NCBI RefSeq assembly: GCF_003855455.1
Contig: NZ_CP034044.1
Span: forward strand, 248,001-312,000
Source of the DNA: Mycoplasma struthionis
GTDB taxonomy: Bacteria; Bacillota_I; Bacilli_A; Mycoplasmatales; Metamycoplasmataceae
Direction of reading: 5' to 3'
DNA length: 64,000 nt
Shown here piece by piece: positions 10,071-22,056 of the stretch. The notes under the pieces are model-generated. The model saw nothing but the letters and a program-made list of their open reading frames with translations, was not told the origin of the DNA and did not search any database. The translations under genes were made by a program, and so were the position numbers. Each line of letters opens with the position of its first letter. The first letter of the stretch is position 1.

Positions 10071-10694
10071 ATGGCCAAGAGATTAATTATTTTTACAGGA
10101 CCAAGTGGAGTTGGTAAAGGTACAGTTGAAGAACCTTTATTTAAAGATAAAAGTTTAAAATTAAAATTATCAGTTTCAATGACAACAAGAAAACCACGTT
10201 CAGGTGAAATTGATGGAGTACACTATTATTTTGTAACCAAAAACACATTTGAAGCCTGTTTAGCAGACAATCGTTTAATCGAATATTCACAACACTTTAA
10301 TAATTATTATGGAACTTTATATTCAGAAATCGATAGAATTTGTGAACAAGGAAAAATTCCATTTTTAGAAATTGAAAATCATGGAGCAAGACAAATTTTA
10401 AATTACTACCGTAAATTAGGACGCGAAGATGAAATTTGTTCAATTTTCTTAATGCCTCCTTCATTTGTTGAATTAGAAAAAAGAATTGAAGGTCGTATGA
10501 CTGAAGATGAAGATCTAATTAGTAAAAGATTATTAAAAGCTAATGAAGAAATTAGTGATGCAGAAATTTTTCAATATGTTGTAATTAATGATGATGTTCA
10601 AAGAGCAGCTAATGAAATAAAAGAAATTGTTTCAAAAGAATTTGCTGAAGTTATTAATGCTGAAAAACAAGTATCAGCTGGAAGAAAGGCTTAA
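10071..10694 (+). CDS. gmk: Guanylate kinase
   Basis: 207-residue GMP kinase (GMP + ATP to GDP + ADP). P-loop GPSGVGKG is at residues 10-17. The GMP-binding part includes SVSMTTRKPRSGEIDGVHYYF and the lid follows. Length and motifs are normal. A Shine-Dalgarno (AAAGGAATAG) lies before the ATG. The next gene starts 3 bp after the stop, so gmk heads a compact run with the PP2C/kinase pair, rsgA and rpe. Confidence 0.97.
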   Translation: MAKRLIIFTGPSGVGKGTVEEPLFKDKSLKLKLSVSMTTRKPRSGEIDGVHYYFVTKNTFEACLADNRLIEYSQHFNNYYGTLYSEIDRICEQGKIPFLEIENHGARQILNYYRKLGREDEICSIFLMPPSFVELEKRIEGRMTEDEDLISKRLLKANEEISDAEIFQYVVINDDVQRAANEIKEIVSKEFAEVINAEKQVSAGRKA

Positions 10695-10697
10695 TTA

Positions 10698-11441
10698 ATG
10701 AACTATTGCATAGAATCAGAAACTGGAGATTTTAGAAAACAAAATCAAGATAAAGCCGCATTATTTAGCAAGGGTGATTGAACTCTTGCAATATTATGTG
10801 ACGGTATGGGTGGACATTTTGGTGGTGAAAAATGCGCTGAAATTGCCATTGAATCATTGCGTGATTATTTCACCAATAATTTTCCTGAAAATATGCAAGA
10901 CAGTAATAAAGCAAGTATTACTAAATGATTTAATAATGCTATAAGTTATATAAAAAAACAAATGGACTCATTTGTAGAAGATGAGCCTGGTTTTAAAGAT
11001 ATGGGTACGACTTTAACAGCTGCCCTTATTTTTAATATTTCAAAACACATTTATATTTTTAATGTTGGTGATTCTAGAACTTATGCATACAATGGATATA
11101 TGCATCAAATAACTAGAGATCAAAATTATTTAAGTGAACTATTAGACATGGGAATCCCTTATTCAAAAGCATCTAAAAATATTAATTCAGAAAAATTAGT
11201 TAGTTGCTTAGGTCCTAATAAATTTATGACTGTTGCTGGATATGATCTAAAATCTGGTTACAATGTTAAATATTTATTATTAACATCTGATGGTTGCCAT
11301 GACTATGTTTCAAAACCACAAATGGAAGTTATAATTCAGAATCCTAAAAAATCTATTCAAGAAAAAGTTAAATTATTAATAAAAACAGCTAAAAAGAATT
11401 TTAGTAAAGACAACATAACGGTTTTATTAGTGGAGCTTTAA
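10698..11441 (+). CDS. prpC: PP2C-family Ser/Thr protein phosphatase
   Basis: 247-residue PPM/PP2C phosphatase. The metal-binding motif CDGMGGHFGGE (D35) is followed by GTTLTAALI, NVGDSRTYAY, TSDGCHDYV and the terminal KDNITVLLVE with its metal-ligand Asp. It should dephosphorylate targets of the kinase encoded next, 1 bp downstream. The gene has TGA tryptophans, which hides its first 88 codons from standard-code reading. The same phosphatase-kinase-RsgA order is known in Bacillus (prpC-prkC-rsgA). Confidence 0.95.
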
Positions 11442-11442
11442 T

Positions 11443-12477
11443 ATGGAAGAAAATAAAGATATAAAAAAATATAAAGAATTAGCTTCTTATCCAAACTTAA
11501 TAAAGAATTTTTATGATTTTAAGGCAATAGGATCAGGTGGCTTTGGAAGAGTTTATTCGGCTAAATATAAAAAAACAGGTCAAGTTTTTGCAATTAAAAC
11601 ATTGTATTGTAGAGATGAGTCAAAATTAAAAACAGTTTTAACAAGATTTAAAAATGAATGTCAAATTTTAAAAAATATTAAACACAAAAATGTTGTAAAA
11701 ATAACAGGTGTTTATATAAATAATGATGAATCATATTATGCAATGGAAATGATAAATGGTCAAAGTTTAAAAGATAAAATTGCACAATCTGGAAAAATAG
11801 AAACTGAAACAGCTGTTAATTATTTAAGTCAGATTTGTATGGGATTAATTGAGATACATAATCAAAACATTGTTCATAGAGATATAAAGCCAAGCAATAT
11901 TTTAATTGATAAAAACACTGAAGATGTTAAACTGATTGACTTTGGTATTTCAATAAATGAAGAAAGTTTGAGAATGACTGAAGATAATAAAACAGTCGGT
12001 TCTGTTCAATACATAGCCCCTGAAATTTTACAAAAAGAAGCTGATGCTTCAATTCAATCTGATATATATGCATTAGGTATTTTACTTTATGAAATGCTTG
12101 AAGGTTCAGTTCCCTTCAATGCTAAAGACCCAAAAATAATAATGAGTAATCACATAAATTTAGGAATTCCTAGATTAAAAAATGTTAATGTAACAATTCC
12201 TCAACCTTTAGAAAATATTATTATAAGATGTACAGCAAAAAAACCTGAACAGCGTTATGAAAACTGTAAAGCTTTATTAGAAGATTTAACAACTTGTTTA
12301 TCAGAAAAAAGAGCTGCTGAACCTCTTTTAAATTTAAATGAAAAATCAAGCAGTAAAAAAATAAAAAAATTCTTAAGTTCAAAAGTTAAAAGTATTTCAA
12401 TAATTTCAGTATTAGCTTTTGCAATAGTTATTATAATTTTAGTAATAGTATTGTGGTTTAAAGGAGTGATTCATTAA
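11443..12477 (+). CDS. Membrane Ser/Thr protein kinase (PrkC/Stk type, no PASTA)
   Basis: 344-residue Hanks-type kinase. Glycine loop GSGGFGRVY is at residues 30-38, the catalytic loop HRDIKPSN at 145-152 (Asp147), the DFG motif at 166-168 and APE in YIAPEIL. The C-terminus carries a single membrane helix (about 318-338) with only about six residues after it. The extracellular PASTA repeats that sense peptidoglycan in Firmicutes are therefore absent, as expected without a cell wall. It starts 1 bp after the phosphatase stop, and its TAA shares the A of the rsgA ATG. Confidence 0.95.
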   Translation: MEENKDIKKYKELASYPNLIKNFYDFKAIGSGGFGRVYSAKYKKTGQVFAIKTLYCRDESKLKTVLTRFKNECQILKNIKHKNVVKITGVYINNDESYYAMEMINGQSLKDKIAQSGKIETETAVNYLSQICMGLIEIHNQNIVHRDIKPSNILIDKNTEDVKLIDFGISINEESLRMTEDNKTVGSVQYIAPEILQKEADASIQSDIYALGILLYEMLEGSVPFNAKDPKIIMSNHINLGIPRLKNVNVTIPQPLENIIIRCTAKKPEQRYENCKALLEDLTTCLSEKRAAEPLLNLNEKSSSKKIKKFLSSKVKSISIISVLAFAIVIIILVIVLWFKGVIH

Positions 12478-13325
12478 TGGAAGAAGGGAAAATTGTAAAA
12501 TCAGTTGCTGGTTTTTATGATGTTAAGAGTTTTAAAGATCATCAAATCTACCGTGTTAGAGGTGGTGGTAAACTGAGACTTTTAGATATTAAACCAATAG
12601 TTGGTGATCATGTTGAATTTGAAAAAGGTGAATTAATTCATCATATTTTAGGAAGAAAAAACTTTTTTATAAGACCTAAAATAGCTAATGTTGATCAAGC
12701 TATTGTTGTTATGTCTTTAGTTGAGCCTGAATTTAGTTCACTTTTGGTTGATAAATTTTTAATAATAATAGAAAATAAGCATGTTAAACCAATAATAGTT
12801 TTAACTAAAAAGGATTTAACTTCTGATTCTAAAATAGCCTTTTTTAAAGATCAAGGTTATGAAGTATACGAAATTAATTATCAAGATAATACAGGGTTTG
12901 GTAATCTAAAAGACTGTTTTAAAAATAAAACAAGTTTCTTTGTTGGTCAAACAGGAGTTGGTAAAACCACTTTAATTAATTATTTAGCTAAAACAAATTT
13001 TCAAACTCAAGCAATTTCAAAAGCATTAAATAGAGGTAAGCATACAACTAGAGAAGTAAGTTTAATTGAATTCAATGGCGGAGAAATAATAGATACACCT
13101 GGCTTTTCATCTATTGAATTTGATTTAACTGTTGATGAATTACCAACAGCTTTTGCAAGTTTTAGAGAAGCCTCAGTAAATTGTAAGTTTAGGACTTGTA
13201 AACATTATTTAGAAAATGAAGAAGATTGCGAAGTTAAAAAATTAGTTAAAAAAGATGTGATTAAAAAAGAAAGATATGAGAACTATATAAGTTTTTTAAA
13301 AAGATTAATAGAATTAAAAAATTAG
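12477..13325 (+). CDS. rsgA: Ribosome small-subunit GTPase RsgA
   Basis: 282-residue circularly permuted GTPase that tests late 30S assembly. An N-terminal OB region is followed by motifs in permuted order: G4 TKKD, G1 GQTGVGKTT, then G3 DTPGFSS. The C-terminal zinc knuckle has Cys-Cys-His-Cys (NCKFRTCKHY, then EDC). The start ATG overlaps the kinase stop by one base (TAATGG), implying translational coupling. In Bacillus, PrkC phosphorylates RsgA; the linkage here fits but does not prove it. Confidence 0.95.
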   Translation: MEEGKIVKSVAGFYDVKSFKDHQIYRVRGGGKLRLLDIKPIVGDHVEFEKGELIHHILGRKNFFIRPKIANVDQAIVVMSLVEPEFSSLLVDKFLIIIENKHVKPIIVLTKKDLTSDSKIAFFKDQGYEVYEINYQDNTGFGNLKDCFKNKTSFFVGQTGVGKTTLINYLAKTNFQTQAISKALNRGKHTTREVSLIEFNGGEIIDTPGFSSIEFDLTVDELPTAFASFREASVNCKFRTCKHYLENEEDCEVKKLVKKDVIKKERYENYISFLKRLIELKN

Positions 13326-13334
13326 GAGTAAATT

Positions 13335-13976
13335 ATGAGAAAAATAAGCCCATCAATTTTAGATGTACCAAGAGAAAATGTCGTTGAATATGTAAACACA
13401 TTAATGGATTATGGAATTGAAAATGTTCACTATGATATTATGGATGGTAAATTCGTTCCTAATGTTGCATTACAATACGAACATTTAAAAGTTATTAGAG
13501 AAAATTGTCCTCAACATATTATGGATGGACATTTTATGGTTGAAGATGTTTTTGGATACTATGATCAATTTAAAGATGTTTGTGATATTTTAACTTTTCA
13601 CTATGAAGCCTTAAAAGAAGGTGATCTTGAAAAATTAATTAGATTAGTTAAAAAAGATAATAAAAAATTAGGTATTTCTTTAAAACCTAAAACACCTGTT
13701 GATGTTATTAAACCATATATCGATGATTTATCTTTAGTTTTAGTTATGAGTGTTGAACCAGGTTTTGGCGGCCAAAAATTTATGCCTGAAGCATTAGAAA
13801 AAATTGCTAAATTAAAAGAAATCGTAAAAGATAAAGACATCATAATTCAAGTTGATGGTGGTGTAAACAACTTAACAATTAAAGATGCATTTAATGCTGG
13901 TGTTACTTTAGCTGTAGTTGGTTCATATTTGGTTAAAAATTTAAGTCTAGAAACAGTAAAGGATTTATTAAAATAG
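13335..13976 (+). CDS. rpe: Ribulose-phosphate 3-epimerase
   Basis: 213-residue TIM-barrel epimerase of the pentose phosphate pathway (ribulose-5-P to xylulose-5-P). N-terminal KISPSILDV, metal-site residues HYDIMDGKFVPN and HFMVE, and the phosphate-binding VEPGFGGQKF and VDGGVN are all present. A Shine-Dalgarno (TTAGGAG) lies before the ATG, 9 bp after rsgA. Family length is normal. Confidence 0.96.
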   Translation: MRKISPSILDVPRENVVEYVNTLMDYGIENVHYDIMDGKFVPNVALQYEHLKVIRENCPQHIMDGHFMVEDVFGYYDQFKDVCDILTFHYEALKEGDLEKLIRLVKKDNKKLGISLKPKTPVDVIKPYIDDLSLVLVMSVEPGFGGQKFMPEALEKIAKLKEIVKDKDIIIQVDGGVNNLTIKDAFNAGVTLAVVGSYLVKNLSLETVKDLLK

Positions 13977-13977
13977 A

Positions 13978-14406
13978 ATGAAAATTTTATTAAAATCTAA
14001 AGCAATGTTTATTGCTAAACTCGTTTTAGAAATAATTTTCATAATGTTAGCAGTGATTTTTTTAGTTTTTACTGCTCAAGAATATAAAAAACATAAAAAA
14101 ATAATTGAGGCATTAGGTTTTATTTTGGTTATTGTTGTTTACATTGCCCTTTCATTAATTCTATCTGGAATAGTTTATGCAATTTTCAATAAAAAATATC
14201 GTGTTTTATTTTTAAAAGAAATTGGTGTTAATTTATGATATTGAATTAAAACAAGATTAAACAAAATTGATTCTTGTGTTGAACAAGGAGTATATTGAGG
14301 ATGAATTCCTTTTGTCGGATTGCTAGTTGCTCTAGTTTCTTTATGCAGAACATCAGAATTTATTAAAAGATTTAGAATGGAAAATATTGAAAAAATCACT
14401 CAATAA
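13978..14406 (+). CDS. Small integral membrane protein, unknown
   Basis: 142 residues, read through three TGA codons to TAA 14404-14406. There are two clear N-terminal membrane helices (about 15-32 and 43-66), an amphipathic cytoplasmic stretch rich in Lys/Arg, then a short third hydrophobic segment around WGWIPFVGLLVALVSL. It starts 1 bp after rpe, so it is probably cotranscribed. I recognise no family. The terminator stem includes its last codons and its stop. Confidence 0.7.
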
Positions 14407-14416
14407 GTGATTTTTT
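14391..14416 (+). terminator. Terminator ending the gmk-rpe run
   Basis: Perfect 10-bp stem AAAAATCACT / AGTGATTTTT with loop CAATA and a T run; it overlaps the preceding stop codon. Confidence 0.85.
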
Positions 14417-14465
14417 CTTTACTTTAAGGGACTCAAAAAGGTACAAATTTGGTATAATAAAAAAC

Positions 14466-15641
14466 ATGAAAAAGACAAGATTATTATTAAGTGTTTTATC
14501 ATTATCAACTATTTTGCCAACTATTTTAGTTGCTTGCAAAAAAAATCAAACTCAACAAACTTGATATTCAAATACTAAAAAAGCTGTAGAAGAATCAGAT
14601 TTATTAAATCAAGTAGAAAAAGAACAATTCTCAAAACAATTATCTGAAACTGAAAAATTAAAAGCAGACACTGCTAAATATGAAAGTGTTAAAAAACAAT
14701 TTGAAACTAATTTTGTTAATTTACTTTTACAAAGAAAAGAAGAAACATTTAAATCTTTATCTGTAATTAGACAATATAGTTTTTTAGATCCTAACTTTGA
14801 ACCTAATTCAATAATTGATTTATTTAGTAATATCTCAGAAGTTAATACTTCTAATAAAATAGACACTAAAGTTAATGCTTTTATTGATTCATTTATTAAA
14901 AAAACTACTGATCTTTTAAATGAAAGCGAAGTTGGAATTATTAAATTAACTGAAGGTGACAGTTCTAGAGATCTTTATACAATAGTTAATAAATTTAACA
15001 TTTTATTTGTTGATCAAAATGTTCTAACAAAAAAAGAAGACAATACTTTTAATTTTAATTTAAAAATATCAGAGCAAAAATCTATAACCAAAGATTATCC
15101 AAGAGCTAGAAATCTAGAAGAAGAAAATGTAAAAAACTTAGGCGATTTTTATAAACAAACTAATAATACTGATGCCAAAAGAATTGATAAAAACCTTGTT
15201 GCTTCTGCAGTTTCTCAAGATGTAATATTATATGAAAATCACGAAATTGTAGATGAACCTGACTTAACAGAAGAAGAAACAGCAGATAGTTTACCTGAAA
15301 TTAAATTATCAAATTTATTTAATGAAGAATTTTTTAGAACTCATGCTTTAGCTTATATTTCAGCTGACCCTTCTGTTATAAGAAATGGGCAAAATTCATT
15401 TATAGTTTCTTATTTAGTAAACTGAGAATATAAAAACCATGAATTTATAAGAAAAGAAAATCATTATATAACAACACCACAAGCAAATATAACAATAAAT
15501 AATTTTGATAATAATAAAACACAACAATTTATTATTAATGATTTAGGCGGTTTATATTTAATAATAGATAAAGAAGATATAGGTAAATTTAAATCATTTT
15601 TTAATTTTCCTAAACAAAAAGAAACTCAACCACAAAGCTAA
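14466..15641 (+). CDS. Lipoprotein, unknown
   Basis: 391-residue lipoprotein. Signal peptide with KKTR n-region and lipobox LVAC (Cys24), then a charged, coiled-coil-prone region (about 35-80) and a long acidic mixed region. Two TGA tryptophans occur. No domain recognised. TATAAT at 14453-14458 is only 7 bp before the ATG and no Shine-Dalgarno is present, so the mRNA is probably leaderless. It is followed by a strong terminator and stands alone. Surface localisation is inferred from the lipobox. Confidence 0.85.
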
Positions 15642-15656
15642 CAAGCTTTGTTTTTT
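15633..15656 (+). terminator. Terminator after lipoprotein
   Basis: Stem CAAAGCT / AGCTTTG, loop AACA, then T run; it overlaps the stop codon. Confidence 0.85.
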
Positions 15657-15681
15657 ATTTACAAAATATAAAAATAAAAAA

Positions 15682-15708
15682 TTAGCACTATTTTTATTAG
15701 AGTGCTAA
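15682..15708 (+). promoter_or_regulatory. CIRCE operator of dnaK
   Basis: TTAGCACTA - 9 bp - GAGTGCTAA, one mismatch from the HrcA operator consensus. It ends 9 bp before the -10 box, so bound HrcA would block RNA polymerase. Confidence 0.95.
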
Positions 15709-15717
15709 AAAATGTGT

Positions 15718-15723
15718 TATAAT
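15718..15723 (+). promoter_or_regulatory. -10 box of dnaK
   Basis: TATAAT just downstream of CIRCE. Confidence 0.75.
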
Positions 15724-15767
15724 AATATCATAAGTTAATGAGACTTATTAGAATTATGTTTTGTTAA

Positions 15768-17573
<1,806 letters not shown>

Positions 17574-17579
17574 TAATAG

Positions 17580-17607
17580 AAGTGAGTTTAAAAGCTCACT
17601 TTTTTTA
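17580..17607 (+). terminator. Terminator after dnaK
   Basis: Stem AAGTGAG / CTCACTT followed by a T run. Confidence 0.85.
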
Positions 17608-17723
17608 TTTTCTTAAACGACATTTTTACAATTTTAATATAAAAAAAATTATATTAATAATGTAAAAAAATAATAATTGTGTTATTATTTTATAAGTTGA
17701 TATTTAAAAAAGAAGGAGATAAA

Positions 17724-19538
17724 ATGACAAAAAAAATAAACGCATATAACAGTTTTATTTTCAAAACCGTTGGTAAGAAAAAAAGTTCTTATATCATTCC
17801 AACTATTTTGTTTGCAATCAGTATTATTTTAGCAATTGTAATTGCTACAATAAAATTAAATAGTTCAAATAACAATATTGTTATTTATGGCTATACATTT
17901 TTAGGTTTAATATTAACTGTTTTATATGCTTCATTAAAATCACTTAATGTTTTTAGAGATTTTGAACAGGAAGGGATTGAATTATTAATTTTTTCAAAAC
18001 CGTTATCTAGAAAAACAATTATTTTAGGTAAAATGATTTCATTTTTAAACTTTGGTTTAATTTATTCATTAGTTGCCTTAATAAGTAATTTAATTGTTTT
18101 TGCAACTTTAAAAATTACATTTAATTTAGGCATTTTGATTGTTTTAAGCTTTGTTGTAAATCTATGTGCTTATTTACTTTTTGGTTTAATAACATCTTTA
18201 ATTGCTTATAAAATAAATCAAAAAGTTGCAATAACTTTACCATTATTAGTTTTTGCACCATTAGTTTTAGGAGGGGGTTTTATATCAGCTTCTTCAACTT
18301 CAACTATTAATAATGCAGCTTATTATTTAAATACCAAATATCAATATCATAATTCAGGGAATGAATTAGATGTTGAAGGTTTTTATTTAAATAATAATAA
18401 AGACGAACTAAATTTAATAGCAAATGGATTAAATAATAATTCTTTTGCAGATGATCAGAAAAAATATTTAAATGAAGTTATCAAAATAGCAGCTCCATCA
18501 GCAAAAGAATGACAAATTTATTCATGATTAACATTACCATATCAAATGGTTGATATCTTTAATTTATCAAATGATAAAATATTTAATAGCACTTCTGAAA
18601 GTAAAGATCAAAATTTAAATAACTTTATATATCACAATAAATTAGAAAACACAATTTACAACTATAAATTAGATACAAATTCTTCAGTTTTAAAATTACC
18701 AGTAATAGGATTAGATAACCAAATAAGTCAAAAATACTTTGTTCCAGGACTTTTAAAAAATTACTCTACATTAGCAAATGAAGGTGCTAATTCAGTAATT
18801 TATGCAAGAGAAAATGCTGACAATTTTGATGTAACCTTTCCTGAAGACAATTTTGTTTATGCAAGTCCAAGAAATTTAGTTGGTAAATTAAATTGAAAAA
18901 ATGTTTATGATGCTTTAAGATATAAACCATTTAATGATTTTTCAAAAGAATTTTATAAAAAAATAAATCAACAAATTACTAATGAAAAAATAACTTCATA
19001 TTCAGAACTTTCAAAACTTCTTTTAGATTCAATTTCAGCTGAATTAGCTAATCCAGATTCACAACTATATAAAATAAAAGAACATAACATTGCTATTTTT
19101 GATGATTTTGCAATAAAAAATGAATTACTTCAATCAGAAACTGAAAGAAAAATTTATTTTGCAGTGGCACTTTTATATTATTTATATTTTAATGATAATA
19201 ATAGCCAATTATTTAAATCATTAATTAAAGTAGACACTGATAAAAATACTTTTGCTCCAAAACAAATATCAATTACTGTAGATAATAATAAATACTTTAT
19301 TGGTGGTTTTGATTCTTATGAAACAAAACAACAAGTTAACAATAATAAAGTTGTTATTAGATATGAACTAACTCCAAGTAAAAATAACTTTTTATTTGAA
19401 AATGTAGATGAAATTTACACAATAAAAAGAGATAAAAAAATAATTAATAAATATGCCTATATAGCAATTTGAGCAACAATAATTGTTGCCTTAGCCTTAG
19501 CAAACTATTTCTTATACACCAGAAGGGACTATAAATAA
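17724..19538 (+). CDS. ABC transporter permease (ABC-2 type)
   Basis: 604-residue membrane protein. A first cluster of about six helices (residues 20-205, e.g. SYIIPTILFAISIILAIVIA) is followed by a large extracytoplasmic domain of some 350 residues, and a last helix (about 577-598) ending in YTRRDYK. This N-terminal-bundle plus external-domain plan fits ABC-2 permeases. Seven or so TGA tryptophans are used. The Shine-Dalgarno AAGGAGA lies before ATG 17724. Its stop TAA shares a base with the ATPase ATG. Substrate unknown; the adjoining lipoproteins suggest a lipoprotein- or cell-surface-related job. Confidence 0.85.
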
Positions 19539-20242
19539 TGAATGAAAATATTTTAGAAGTTAAAAACTTAACAAAAATTTATTCAAGTTCAAAACGTGGT
19601 GTTAGTGATTTATCTTTTTCAGTTAAAAAAGGTGATTTTCATGCTTTTATTGGTGAAAATGGTGCTGGTAAAACTACAACAATAAAAACAATAATTGGTG
19701 CTTATACAAATTTCAAAGGAGAAATTTTTATAAACAATATAAGTACTTTAAAACCTGAAGCTAAAGCAATATTAGGTTATGTTCCTGAAAGCACTTTATT
19801 TCCTAAAGAATTAAGTACATTTGAATATCTTTACTCACTTGCTTTATTAACTAATATTTCAAAAAAAGAAGCTAAAGAAAAAATTAATTCATTACTTAAG
19901 AAATTTAATATTGGAGATTTAGCTAATCAAAAACCATTCAATTTTTCTTCAGGTCAAAAAAAGAAAGTTTTATTAATTCAAGCTTTAATTCATGATCCTA
20001 AATTAATTATTTTAGATGAACCAGCTGCTAATTTAGATCCTACAGCTCGTTATGAATTATTTTCAATTCTAAATGAATTAAAAGCAAATGGAACAACAAT
20101 TATTATTAGTTCTCATATACTTTCAGAAATAGATCGTTATACAGATAGCTTAACTTTAATTCACCAAGGCAAATTAATTTATTCTGGTCCTAAATTAAAA
20201 CATTTAGAAGATATTTTTTATGAAAAAATTATTAAAGATTAG
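19538..20242 (+). CDS. ABC transporter ATP-binding protein
   Basis: 234-residue ABC ATPase. Walker A GENGAGKTT, signature NFSSGQKKKV, Walker B LIILDEPAANLDP and the switch histidine in IIISSHILSE are all intact, so it should be active. It is closest in look to the CcmA/NatA group that drives ABC-2 permeases. The start overlaps the permease stop by one base, and its last 23 bp overlap the start of the first lipoprotein, indicating a tightly coupled operon. Confidence 0.95.
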   Translation: MNENILEVKNLTKIYSSSKRGVSDLSFSVKKGDFHAFIGENGAGKTTTIKTIIGAYTNFKGEIFINNISTLKPEAKAILGYVPESTLFPKELSTFEYLYSLALLTNISKKEAKEKINSLLKKFNIGDLANQKPFNFSSGQKKKVLLIQALIHDPKLIILDEPAANLDPTARYELFSILNELKANGTTIIISSHILSEIDRYTDSLTLIHQGKLIYSGPKLKHLEDIFYEKIIKD

Positions 20243-21215
20243 TTTACCTTTAGCCTTGGCTTTTCCTTTAATTGCTTTAAGTTGTCAAAATAATTTAGAA
20301 ACTAAAAAATCAATTAATGAAAACAATAGCAATTTAACAAATTTAAATACAAATAAAGACTTTAATACAAGTGCTATTAAAGAATTAATCAATGATTATA
20401 TTAGTTCAGATCCAATAAAACAAAATGAATTTATTAATAATCAAAACAATATTTTAGATGCTAAATTCAATGAAATAAAATATGCTTTAACTTTTTTTGT
20501 TCCTTATATTTTATCAGCAGAAGATAAAGCAGGAGATTTTTTAAGATTAGTTAAAGAATCTAAAAAAATAATAATAGATACTTTACAATCAAATTGATAT
20601 TGATATTTAAAAAATATTGATAAATTCAGTTTTGCTTTAAATCCTTATGGAGATCAAAATAAAGATTTAGATAAAGCTAAAGAATATATTTTAAAAGCGC
20701 AACAAGAATTTAAAGACCTTCAATATATTAATAAAGGCAATGCAATTGATGAAGTTTATTATTTACCTTGGTTAACTTATGACAAAGTTAAAAAGTTTGA
20801 GCTTTATAAAAATAAAAGAATTGCTTATTTATTTTTAAATGATAAAACAGTTTTAAGAGCTTATACATATGAACTAAATAATCAAAAAGTTTTTAAATTA
20901 TTACCTGATGTAATTTATTTAAGTGATTCAACATCAAGAGAAAATAGTAAAGAAATCTTAAAAGAATTAGAGCAAAAAATGCTTGAAAAAAGAATTAAGT
21001 TAATTGAAGATGATGTTGAATATGAAAGAACATCAGATGCTCATCCTGACACTGTTGATGTAAATAAATTTTACAAATTCTATACAGACAAACAAGAATC
21101 AGATTTATTTAATTTTGAAGCTTATAATGATGATATCGCACGAGCAGTTTTAGATATGTTTAAAGAAAATAAGCATATTTATCGTTTTACCTGGAGGTGA
21201 GTAAATGAAAAATAA
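20220..21215 (+). CDS. Lipoprotein paralog 1 of the ABC operon
   Basis: 331-residue lipoprotein. Signal MKKLLKISLPLALAFP and lipobox ALSC (Cys22) followed by QNN. The gene starts inside the end of the ATPase gene and ends 11 bp inside the next lipoprotein gene. It reads through TGA codons to TAA 21213-21215. The central motif NWYWYLKNIDKF recurs in the next two genes, so the three are diverged paralogs. No Pfam-type domain is recognised. A link to the exporter is inferred from gene overlap only. Confidence 0.85.
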
Positions 21216-22056
21216 AAAAATTTTATTATCTCTAGTTTCTATTACAACTCTATTGCCTTTTGGTTTAGTAGCTTGTCAAAACTATCAACAAAATGATAAA
21301 TTAAAAGAAATAGTTCCAAAAAATAGAGATATTATATTCAACTCGCCAGTTCCTGAAGCTGAAAAAACTGAAAAAATGTTAGATTCATTAGTTAACCAAT
21401 TATATAAAACAGAAGCTAAAAGAACTGAATTTTACAATTTACAAAATAGTGAAGAATATAAAACAAAAACAAAAGCTGAATTTAAAAAACTATCATCTGA
21501 ATATTTAGCTCAAGATACTTTAGAAAAAAAACGTGCTTTTTTAGAAAAATTAAAGACTTTTTATAATAAAAATTGATATTTCTTTTTAAAAAATATTGAT
21601 AAATTCACTGGTGAGTTTTATGATTGACTTTTATTTCCAAATTCAAAAGAAGGAGGACATAGTCAAGAATATAAAGAAACTTTAAAAACTTTAGAAAAAC
21701 CTAAAAAAATAGTTTTTTCAAATCCTTATTTTAATGAATTAAAAGAAGGAGATGAATCAGCTGAACTACCTAATACAACCATTTTTTATCTAAAAAAACA
21801 AAAGAACATTTTTAGAATAATTATTAGTGACATTATAGAAGAAAATCCTTATATTGAGTTTGAGCCTTATAGTTGATCATTTAACTCAGGCGAAGCTCAA
21901 AACATATCAATTAACTTAGTTTCTGATATCGCTCACTCAGCTTTAGTTCATGGTTTTGCTGAAGGATTTGTTTCTTTTGAAAAAGACATGGTTGAAAAAC
22001 AAAAATATGGCCCACCTAGTGAAATGGTTTATTTATGAGAGGAGAAAAATGCTTAA
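21205..22056 (+). CDS. Lipoprotein paralog 2 of the ABC operon
   Basis: 283-residue lipoprotein with signal MKNKKILLSLVSITTLLPFG and lipobox LVAC followed by QNYQQN. The shared motif reads NWYFFLKNIDKF. The strong Shine-Dalgarno TGGAGGTGAG lies in the end of paralog 1, which fixes the start at 21205. Four TGA tryptophans. The last 8 bp overlap paralog 3. Function unknown; likely surface-exposed and made together with the transporter. Confidence 0.85.

Noticed and set aside
15682-15708. CIRCE at dnaK as a transcription terminator of the upstream lipoprotein
   Set aside because: The lipoprotein already has a terminator at 15633-15656; this repeat matches CIRCE base for base but one and sits at the promoter.
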